A stretch of DNA of 11,772 bases from Oscillospiraceae bacterium (GTDB lineage Bacteria > Bacillota > Clostridia > Oscillospirales > Ruminococcaceae), in the NCBI GenBank assembly GCA_017440425.1, contig JAFSHJ010000009.1, positions 1 to 11,772 of the forward strand, written 5' to 3'. The notes beneath the pieces are model-generated. The model saw only the letters and a list, made by a program, of their open reading frames with translations, ran no database searches and had not been told where the DNA came from. Both the position numbers and the translations under genes were made by a program. Positions 1 to 5,912 of this stretch are shown in pieces (the stretch's first letter is position 1; every line of letters starts with the position of its first letter).

Positions 1-1338
1 CACCACAACTCCCGATAAAAACAGCAGTGCTGTCAGGTTGGGGATCGCCATCAGCCCGTTGAACACGTCTGCAATGCTCCACAGCGCAGACATATCCGCC
101 AACGCCCCCACTGCGGCGGCAGCTGAAAACAGCACCCTGAAGACCATGCACCAACCCTTTTGCCGCCGCTCATCTTTTATGATATAACGTAGGCTCTCCT
201 CTCCGTAATATGCCCAGCCAAACATTGACGGCAGCGCAAAACAAAACATTGAAACCGCCACGAATATCTTTCCAAAGCTGCCGAAGGATGCGGAAAATGC
301 CCTCTCTGCCGCAGTTGCTCCGCTTTCGATAAGTGCAAGACTTCCATGATCCCCATCGAATGCGGTGAGTATCACAAGTGCCGTCAGCGTCGTCACTGCA
401 AAGGTATCCAAAAACACCTCGAAGATACCCAGCATCCCCTGCTTCACGGGTTCGGTCTCTCCCGACGCAGCATGAGCTATTGCGGATGAGCCCATTCCCG
501 CCTCATTGGTGTAAACACCTCTCGCCAACCCAAAACGCATTGCCCTGCTTATCCCAAACCCCAGCACACCGCCACCCACAGAGCCGAAATCAAACGCATC
601 CCTGAAAATGCTGCCCACGGCATTTGGCACCGCAGTCGCTTTTATGAGGATCGCCACCAACGAAAACAGAATATACAGCAGCGAAAGAATCGGTATAATG
701 CGCTCGGAGAGCTTGCCTATCCGTTTTATCCCGCCGAATATTACAACTGCGCACACGCAGCTTATCACACCACTTACTATTGGAATCGGCACCCCCAATT
801 CTCCCATTGCACCTGCCACCTCACCCGCAGGTGTCATACATCCCACACCGAAGCAGGCAAGCAGACAAAACACCGCATACATCACCGCAAGCCACTCCGT
901 CCGCAGCCCTCGGCTTATGTAATACATAGGTCCGCCACGCTTTTGGCTGCCCCTCTCATCACGGAATCTCACCGCCAGCACCGCTTCGGCAAACTTTGTC
1001 ATCATCCCCAAAAAGGCACTCACCCACATCCAGAATATTGCACCTGCGCCGCCCATTGCAATTGCTGCGGCAGCGCCCGCAATGTTTCCTACCCCCATCG
1101 TCCCTGCCAGCGCCGTTGCCACCGCCTGAAATGCAGAAACTCCGCCCGATCTATCTGCCGGTCTCTCGCTCAGCATCCCCTCAAACACGCTCTTCACCGC
1201 CGCACCGAAATGCCGCACCTGAAAAAAGCGTGTCCTCAATGTGAGCAGCAATCCCGCCCCGATATAAAACACCAGCATTCCCGGTCCCCACAAAAAACCG
1301 TTTAAACTTTCAAGGCTCTGCGTCATCCATTCCTTCAC
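1..1338 (-). CDS. AGCS-family sodium:alanine (amino acid) symporter, 3' end cut by window
   Basis: Inner-membrane secondary transporter that would import alanine, glycine or a related amino acid with Na+. The frame is open for 446 codons and runs off the left edge without a stop. Hallmarks of the family are present: GGPMYYI at about residues 135-141, TNEAGMGSS at about 277-285 in the substrate-binding region, and a conserved C-terminal stretch NGLMAIPNL near the edge. The chain is hydrophobic throughout, with many membrane helices. I chose GTG at 1336-1338 because an AGGGGG ribosome binding site sits about 10 bases upstream; the next in-frame ATG (1324-1326) would be too far from it. Family members are usually about 450-490 residues, so only a short C-terminal piece should be missing. 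It is divergent from rpe. The family is sure; the exact substrate cannot be read from sequence. Confidence 0.93.
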   Translation of the reverse strand, partial: MKEWMTQSLESLNGFLWGPGMLVFYIGAGLLLTLRTRFFQVRHFGAAVKSVFEGMLSERPADRSGGVSAFQAVATALAGTMGVGNIAGAAAAIAMGGAGAIFWMWVSAFLGMMTKFAEAVLAVRFRDERGSQKRGGPMYYISRGLRTEWLAVMYAVFCLLACFGVGCMTPAGEVAGAMGELGVPIPIVSGVISCVCAVVIFGGIKRIGKLSERIIPILSLLYILFSLVAILIKATAVPNAVGSIFRDAFDFGSVGGGVLGFGISRAMRFGLARGVYTNEAGMGSSAIAHAASGETEPVKQGMLGIFEVFLDTFAVTTLTALVILTAFDGDHGSLALIESGATAAERAFSASFGSFGKIFVAVSMFCFALPSMFGWAYYGEESLRYIIKDERRQKGWCMVFRVLFSAAAAVGALADMSALWSIADVFNGLMAIPNLTALLFLSGVVV

Positions 1339-1378
1339 CGCTGTTTCCCCCTTTTTGTTTATTGCCGCACATCCTCAC

Positions 1379-1392
1379 TTTTGAGCTCAAAA
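1379..1392. promoter_or_regulatory. 14-bp perfect palindrome TTTTGAGCTCAAAA, possible operator
   Basis: A perfect dyad lies between the putative symporter -10 box and its start codon. The position would suit a repressor site. It has no T-tract and is too short for a terminator. The function is inference from position only. Confidence 0.3.
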
Positions 1393-1420
1393 TAACAAAA
1401 ACGCGTTAAAAAACTGTAAA
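1392..1420 (-). promoter_or_regulatory. Possible promoter for the AGCS symporter
   Basis: On the minus strand TTTACA (1415-1420) and TGTTAT (1392-1397) are separated by 17 bases, about 54 bases upstream of the GTG start. The match is moderate: five of six and four of six consensus bases. Confidence 0.35.
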
Positions 1421-1434
1421 TTTAAGGTGAAAAT

Positions 1435-1455
1435 AAAGGCAAAACGCCTTTTTTT
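1435..1455 (+). terminator. Small hairpin with T-tract in the divergent intergenic region
   Basis: AAAGGC (1435-1440), a 5-base loop and GCCTTT (1446-1451) run into a T-rich tract. It sits just upstream of the rpe promoter and may block read-through toward rpe or insulate the two divergent units. The stem is short, so termination would be weak. Confidence 0.35.
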
Positions 1456-1456
1456 A

Positions 1457-1485
1457 TTGACCTTTTTCAGATATTGGAGTAAAAT
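1457..1485 (+). promoter_or_regulatory. Sigma-A promoter for rpe and probably the downstream Rnf-like genes
   Basis: TTGACC (1457-1462) and TAAAAT (1480-1485) have an exact 17-base spacer, about 46 bases ahead of the rpe start. No comparable promoter is seen before the rnfC-like gene, so this may drive the whole rpe-rnf-DUF4015 stretch. Confidence 0.7.
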
Positions 1486-1531
1486 GTATAGATGAGTAGA
1501 TATTTTTATTTTTTGATAGGAGATGTTCCAA

Positions 1532-2194
1532 TTGTTACAGATCGCACCTTCACTCCTCGCCGCTGACTTTGCAAAACTCGGCGAAGAAACCGCCGCAAAG
1601 GAAGCCGCAGGAGCTGAAATGCTTCACATTGATATTATGGACGGTCATTTTGTACCCAACATTTCTATGGGATACGGTGTTGTCAAATGCATCCGTCCCC
1701 ACAGCAAGGCTGTTTTCGATGTGCATCTTATGATAACCGACCCCGTCCGCTATTCTCCCGAATTCGTAAAGGCAGGTGCTGATATCATCACCTTCCACCT
1801 TGAAGCTGTGGAAGATCCCGAAGCCACCATCAAGGCTATCCGTGACCTCGGCGTAAAGGTTGGTATCTCCGTTAAGCCCAAGACTCCCGCATCTGCCGTG
1901 CTCAAATATCTCCACATGGTGGACCTCATTCTGGTCATGACAGTTGAACCCGGTTTCGGCGGACAGAAGTTTATGGCTGATATGATGCCCAAGCTTCGTG
2001 AGATCTCCGAATACTGCAAGGCAAACGGACTTGATCCCTACATTGAGGTTGACGGCGGAATCGACGAGACCACCATCAAAGAGACCGTTATCAACGGTGC
2101 AAACCTCTTTGTTGCAGGTTCTTCCCTCTTCTCCAAGAGCGACTACAACGAGGCCGTTAAAAATCTCCGTGCCTCCGCAGAATCTGTTCTTTAA
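1532..2194 (+). CDS. rpe: Ribulose-phosphate 3-epimerase
   Basis: Cytoplasmic TIM-barrel enzyme of the pentose phosphate pathway that interconverts D-ribulose 5-phosphate and D-xylulose 5-phosphate using a bound divalent metal. All signature segments are present: IAPSLLAADFA at the N-terminus, HIDIMDGHFVPN with metal ligands H32 and D34, FDVHLM with H65, VEPGFGGQKF at 139-148 for phosphate binding, and VDGGI with D174. An ATG at 1523 lies in frame, but the AGGAG at 1518-1522 abuts it. TTG at 1532 has correct spacing (9 bases) and yields the family-typical start MLQIAPS, giving 220 residues, a normal length. It is the first gene after the promoter at 1457 and lies 103 bases upstream of the rnfC-like gene. 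Identification is secure. Confidence 0.97.
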   Translation: MLQIAPSLLAADFAKLGEETAAKEAAGAEMLHIDIMDGHFVPNISMGYGVVKCIRPHSKAVFDVHLMITDPVRYSPEFVKAGADIITFHLEAVEDPEATIKAIRDLGVKVGISVKPKTPASAVLKYLHMVDLILVMTVEPGFGGQKFMADMMPKLREISEYCKANGLDPYIEVDGGIDETTIKETVINGANLFVAGSSLFSKSDYNEAVKNLRASAESVL

Positions 2195-2209
2195 TTAACT
2201 GCAATCACG

Positions 2210-2238
2210 GCGGAATGCTTCCAATGGAGGCATTCCGC
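2210..2238 (+). other. Strong 13-bp hairpin between rpe and the rnfC-like gene
   Basis: GCGGAATGC (2210-2218) pairs with GCATTCCGC (2230-2238). The stem continues inward through a T-G wobble and TCC/GGA to a 3-base loop. No T-tract follows, so it is not a standard intrinsic terminator. It may mark an mRNA processing or stability site that separates rpe from the rnf-like genes in level. Confidence 0.55.
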
Positions 2239-2259
2239 AGCACCACACTACATCACAAA

Positions 2260-2271
2260 GCCGAATTCGGC
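2260..2271. other. 12-bp perfect palindrome GCCGAATTCGGC upstream of rnfC-like gene
   Basis: A perfect dyad 26 bases before the ATG at 2298. It could be a protein-binding site or part of the leader structure; the sequence alone does not decide. Confidence 0.25.
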
Positions 2272-2297
2272 AGCGTGTATGCAAATTGGGGGATACC

Positions 2298-3479
2298 ATG
2301 GCATTATTTTCTAAAGGAATCGTCCTCGAACAGCGTAAAGAACCCGCTCTCAGCCGAGAGATAGTTCAGCTCATCAACGAGGAAAAACCGGAGCTGCTTT
2401 TTATTCCGCCGGAAGTTGAAGGCACTCCCGATCTTGAACAGCTTATAACGATAGCCGAGCGCGCAATGATCGTTGACGAACGCGATGGCAGACCGCTTGC
2501 GGAAAAGCTTTATGCTGCATCCCAAAAGCAGCTGTTTGCCGTTGTTGCCGATGCGGTTGACGACGAACCATACGTTTCAAGTCAGCTGGGTGTTGTTCTT
2601 CACCACGGTGAAAGCGTTGCCGAGGCTTTAAAGCTGTGCGCCAACGCCCTTGATATATCCAAATACTGCATACTTGCCTATAAAAACGTGACCGACCTCA
2701 CCATCAAATTGCCTTCACGCATAAACACCGTAAAAGTCATACATATCTACGGCAAATATCCCGCCGAAAACAGAGCCGAGGCTCTCTTCGGCACTCACCA
2801 GAAAAAGCTGATAATCGGCGCAAATGCCCTGCTGCATCTTTACCGCGCCGTTAAAGAATATCGCATACAGACCACCTGCTTCGTCACGGTATCCGGCAAC
2901 TGTATCGCCAATGCCCGCAACATGGAGCTCCCCATCGGCACACCTGTCAAAGACGTGCTTGATTTCTGCGGTTTGGCATTGGATCCATCACGAATAGTTC
3001 TCGGCGGCTCCATGACCGGACAAACCATAACCGATCTCGATACCCCCATCGATGTCACCACCCGTGCCGTTCTCGCCTTTGAGGATGCCGCTGTGCTGCG
3101 CAAATTCAACTGCATCGGCTGCGGACGCTGTGTCACCGCCTGCCCCCAGGGTCTTACCCCCACGCTTATCTATAAACACGTTGTTGCCGGAAAATATGAC
3201 GGCGCCGAGATCCTGGATGCCACCCATTGCATAGAGTGCGGCACCTGCACCTATGTCTGTCCCTCCGAGCTGGATGTTTCCGCCAAGGTGCTTCAGGCGA
3301 AGAAATATTTCCTTGCCACCGAGCAGGAACACATTGCCCAAAAAGACAAGCTCCTCGAAAACCGCCGCTATGCGTGGGAGAGGATGTTCCGTGACTTTTT
3401 TGCAGCCGCCAAAAAAATCGGCGGGCTGTTCTCCAAAAAAAGCTCCGGCAAAGCTGTTAAAGTGAAAGTTAAAAAATGA
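2298..3479 (+). CDS. rnfC: RnfC-like protein with two [4Fe-4S] motifs but no FMN/NADH motif
   Basis: Homologue of RnfC, the cytoplasmic subunit that normally passes electrons between the membrane part and NAD(H). At 393 residues it is shorter than the usual roughly 440. Two ferredoxin-type motifs are perfect: C272-C275-C278-C282 and C311-C314-C317-C321. The stretch IGTPVKDVLDFCG (213-225) and GGSMTG (236-241) match RnfC core motifs, and DEPY (89-92) aligns with the ECEPY of canonical RnfC. Missing are the N-terminal barrel of about 100 residues, cut to a remnant KGIVLEQRKEP (6-16), and the GxGGxxFP(T)xxKL FMN/NADH motif; its place is taken by a segment around VDERDGRPLAEKL (59-71). The C-terminus is Lys-rich. 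ATG 2298 follows GGGGGA by 5 bases; an upstream in-frame TTG (2286) lacks that support. Homology is firm, but the usual NADH role is doubtful. Confidence 0.85.
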   Translation: MALFSKGIVLEQRKEPALSREIVQLINEEKPELLFIPPEVEGTPDLEQLITIAERAMIVDERDGRPLAEKLYAASQKQLFAVVADAVDDEPYVSSQLGVVLHHGESVAEALKLCANALDISKYCILAYKNVTDLTIKLPSRINTVKVIHIYGKYPAENRAEALFGTHQKKLIIGANALLHLYRAVKEYRIQTTCFVTVSGNCIANARNMELPIGTPVKDVLDFCGLALDPSRIVLGGSMTGQTITDLDTPIDVTTRAVLAFEDAAVLRKFNCIGCGRCVTACPQGLTPTLIYKHVVAGKYDGAEILDATHCIECGTCTYVCPSELDVSAKVLQAKKYFLATEQEHIAQKDKLLENRRYAWERMFRDFFAAAKKIGGLFSKKSSGKAVKVKVKK

Positions 3480-3529
3480 TCCGTTAATGCAAAATCACAC
3501 CTATTCTTTGGAAAGGCCTGATCTTCAAT

Positions 3530-4531
3530 ATGCTGAAAAAGCTTAAACAAGTTGATTCGCCCCACATAAGGCGCGGCGAGCACAGCACCCTCTTCATGCT
3601 GGATGCCGTTATTGCGCTGCTGCCCCTTTATGTTATGGCTTATATCTATTACGGTCCCCGGGCACTTATTCTTGGCGGCATCGGTATGGTCAGCGCGCTG
3701 GTTTCCGGCTATCTCTGCGACCTTTTTATCGACGGAAGAATAAACTTCTCCGATATCTCCGCAGCAGTCACCGGACTTATCCTGCCGCTCATGATGCCTG
3801 CCTCCATCCCCTATTACGTTGTGCTCACAGCCACCTTATTTGCGGTTTTTGCTGTCAAACTTCCCTTTGGCGGCACCGGCTACAATATGTTCAACCCTGC
3901 AGCTGCAGGCTTTGCCTTTGTGTCGGTCTGCTGGCCGGATAAGCTTTTCAACTATCCCACACCAATGCGCCAGCTGCCCCTCAACCTGGTCATCGATGAG
4001 GCAGAGATAACCTTCTCCACCTCTGTTTCGCAGCTGCTCTCCTCCGGACTTGTTCCCGACATCGACAGCATCGATTTTGTTATGGGAGATTTTGCCGGTC
4101 CCATGGGTGTTACCAATGCGCTGGTGCTTTTATCCTGCGCAGTATATCTCATCCTCCGCAAATCCATAAAATGGTCGGTACCTTTCACCTTCTTTGCAAC
4201 CTCTGCGCTGTTCGTTTTGCTCTTCCCCCGTGTTGATACACCCAACCATCTCAATGTTCTCTATGAGCTTTGCGGAAGCTCCATCATCTTCGGAGGCATC
4301 TTCCTCCTCAACGACCCCGTCACCATTCCCAAGAGAAACCTCTCTCAGGTACTCTATGCATTTTTCGGTGCGATCTTCGCAATGCTTTTCCAATATTACG
4401 GAGCATTTGCACAGGGCGTACCCTTTGCCATTATCATAATCAACGTCTTTGCCCCGCTTTTGGACAGATACACCGAAGCACTTTTGCAGAAGATAAGGAG
4501 GAAGCGACTTGAACGAACCCAGAACCTCTAA
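3530..4531 (+). CDS. rnfD: RnfD-like membrane protein with degenerate flavinylation site
   Basis: Integral membrane homologue of RnfD/NqrB, 333 residues and about nine hydrophobic helices. Family landmarks are clear: SPHIRRGEH (10-18), a FGGTGYNMFNPAAAGFAF block (113-130), MGDFAGPMG (185-193) matching the LGN.(G/P)GSIG block, NDPVTIPKR (261-269) and NVFAPLLDRYT (305-315). In normal RnfD a Thr in an SGAT motif just before the MGD block carries covalent FMN. Here the aligned stretch reads TFSTSVSQLL (161-170), with no SGAT and no preceding Asp at the usual spacing; a Ser lies at the Thr position in my alignment. It starts 50 bases after the rnfC-like stop with only a weak, distant GGAAAGG. Its 3' end overlaps the next gene by 23 bases, implying coupled translation. 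Confidence 0.88.
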   Translation: MLKKLKQVDSPHIRRGEHSTLFMLDAVIALLPLYVMAYIYYGPRALILGGIGMVSALVSGYLCDLFIDGRINFSDISAAVTGLILPLMMPASIPYYVVLTATLFAVFAVKLPFGGTGYNMFNPAAAGFAFVSVCWPDKLFNYPTPMRQLPLNLVIDEAEITFSTSVSQLLSSGLVPDIDSIDFVMGDFAGPMGVTNALVLLSCAVYLILRKSIKWSVPFTFFATSALFVLLFPRVDTPNHLNVLYELCGSSIIFGGIFLLNDPVTIPKRNLSQVLYAFFGAIFAMLFQYYGAFAQGVPFAIIIINVFAPLLDRYTEALLQKIRRKRLERTQNL

Positions 4532-5219
4532 TGCACCTGCCGATAACAAAGGCTTTCTTGTTGCAACTTCTGCCGTTTTTCGCAGAAATCCGGTGCTCAC
4601 AGCCGGTCTTTTGATCGGTCCCATCGTTGCCGCAGCCACAAACCTCAAGGCTGCCGCCGCACTTTCCATTGCGGTTTTCGTCATGGTCTTCCCCGCACTT
4701 GTTGCTGCCGTGCTGCTGAAAAACCGCCTGCGCGACTGGATCGTTGCACCCATCACCATTCTCACGGCTGCAGGATTTTTCTTCCTTGCATATAATCTCA
4801 TTGCACCCATCTCTCCGCTTATTTTCGACTCTATCGGAATCTATCTTCCAATTCTGATGATAGCTCCCGTATCCATAATCGGTCCCGGACAGGATCACCT
4901 TGCATCCAAAACCCGAATTTGGGGCATTGTGGAAGCATTCTTCCTCTGCCTCGGTTTTGCGTTTGTCTCCTGCCTCGTCGGTGCCATCAGAGAGCTCTTC
5001 TCCTCCGCATCACTTTGGGGTGTAACTATCCACAGCGCCTCCACCTTCAGCGCAGCAAACACCGTCTTCTTCGGCTTTATCGTTCTCGGCTTCATAGCGG
5101 CGCTGTTCAAAGCTTTTTCCATTTTTGAAAGGCGCATCGTCACCTTCTCCAAACGAAAAAAGAGCGAAAAGCTTGCCCGCCACACCGTTTTTGAGGAAGA
5201 TTCCGCTCTTGGCGAATGA
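4509..5219 (+). CDS. rnfE: RnfE-like membrane protein lacking the cluster cysteines
   Basis: Homologue of RnfE/NqrD, 236 residues, with six hydrophobic helices and a charged cytoplasmic tail (214-236). NPVLTAGLLIGPIVAAATN (27-45) aligns with the NPVL..LGLCP.LAVT start of the family, IYLPILMIAP (111-120) with the second half-site helix, and GAIRELF (158-164) with a hallmark motif. The two cysteines that in RnfE help bind the membrane [2Fe-2S] cluster are absent: the TM1 position is Gly37, and the later position is in a segment without any Cys (Pro120 by my alignment). The only cysteines are C147 and C155, further on. TTG 4509-4511 is the start because AAGGAGG lies 7 bases upstream. It sits directly after rnfD; the usual rnfG between them is missing. 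Confidence 0.87.
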   Translation: MNEPRTSNAPADNKGFLVATSAVFRRNPVLTAGLLIGPIVAAATNLKAAAALSIAVFVMVFPALVAAVLLKNRLRDWIVAPITILTAAGFFFLAYNLIAPISPLIFDSIGIYLPILMIAPVSIIGPGQDHLASKTRIWGIVEAFFLCLGFAFVSCLVGAIRELFSSASLWGVTIHSASTFSAANTVFFGFIVLGFIAALFKAFSIFERRIVTFSKRKKSEKLARHTVFEEDSALGE

Positions 5220-5284
5220 TACCGCTGTTTACCCTGCAAAACAAAAAAATGAAGGGATTTTGCCGAGCTTACTTATATCGGCAC

Positions 5285-5290
5285 TATAAT
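5285..5290 (+). promoter_or_regulatory. TATAAT box directly before the rnfA-like start
   Basis: A perfect -10 hexamer ends 5 bases before the ATG at 5296. The best -35 candidate, TTGCCG at 5260-5265, has a 19-base spacer. If used, transcription would begin about at the start codon. It could equally be a chance AT-rich match. Confidence 0.25.
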
Positions 5291-5295
5291 TTGAT

Positions 5296-5883
5296 ATGAT
5301 AGAATTACTGTTAATTATGCTTTGGGCTGCCACGGTTGAAAACATAATTTTCACACGCGCTCTCGGAAGCGGACAGCTTTTTATCGAAAGCTCCAACTCC
5401 CGAAGCATTTTCAGCGTGTCCATACTTCTCACCGTGATGATGACGGTGGCATCCCTGCTGTGTACACCGCTGACAGCGCTCTCCGACCTGATTTTTGAAA
5501 ACACCTATCTCGGACGCCCCTTTGTCATGGTGGTTGCCATCACCCTCATCTACACCGTTATTGCCCTTTTCCTCAACCTTGTTTCCCCTCACACCTACAA
5601 CATCATTGCATCCCGTCTCTCCTTTGCCTGCTTTAACGGAGCGCTGCTGGGTTGTGTGCTCATTATGCAAAACCGCGGTCTCTCCTTTGTTCAGCAGCTG
5701 GGATTCGGTCTCGGCGGTGCATTCGGCTTTATTCTGGCCATAATAATCGTACGCGAGGGTGAACGCAGGATCGCAATAAGCCGCGTTCCCAAAATATTCA
5801 AGGGCTATCCCGCCCTGATCATCTATCTCGGACTTGTCTCTCTTGCTGTATTCAGCCTGCTCGGACACCAGCTTCCCGCATAA
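5296..5883 (+). CDS. rnfA: RnfA-like membrane protein lacking the cluster cysteines
   Basis: Homologue of RnfA/NqrE, 195 residues and six hydrophobic helices, a normal size. ENIIFTRALG (15-24) aligns with VNNFVLSRFLG, FGLGGAFGFILA (137-148) with the YGLGAGLGFTLA segment, and VPKIFKGYP (164-172) with VPKAFKGFP near the C-terminus. The TM1 cysteine of the usual FLGICPFLG is Gly26 here (ALGSGQLF). In the second site the usual NCAVLG reads NGALLG (114-119), so that Cys is Gly115; C112 and C120 flank it. Both changes mirror those in the RnfE-like partner. No clear ribosome binding site precedes ATG 5296, and a stop codon lies in frame just upstream, so no alternative upstream start exists. The gap after the rnfE-like gene is 76 bases. 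No rnfB follows. Confidence 0.87.
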   Translation: MIELLLIMLWAATVENIIFTRALGSGQLFIESSNSRSIFSVSILLTVMMTVASLLCTPLTALSDLIFENTYLGRPFVMVVAITLIYTVIALFLNLVSPHTYNIIASRLSFACFNGALLGCVLIMQNRGLSFVQQLGFGLGGAFGFILAIIIVREGERRIAISRVPKIFKGYPALIIYLGLVSLAVFSLLGHQLPA

Positions 5884-5912
5884 TATTGATATTGATTTTA
5901 GGGGATATAAAC

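Noticed and set aside
378..1305. Several plus-strand frames (Pro/Ser/His-rich) in the first 1.3 kb
   Set aside because: All are antisense to the continuous AGCS symporter frame on the minus strand.
3480..3529. Possible rnfG remnant or small gene between rnfC and rnfD
   Set aside because: Only 50 bases, with no frame or similarity; rnfG is normally between rnfD and rnfE, where the genes overlap by 23 bases.
4130..4810. Long minus-strand open frame (226 codons) across rnfD and rnfE
   Set aside because: It is antisense to two clearly homologous membrane genes, has no ribosome binding site and no family match; the composition is that of a mirrored coding frame.
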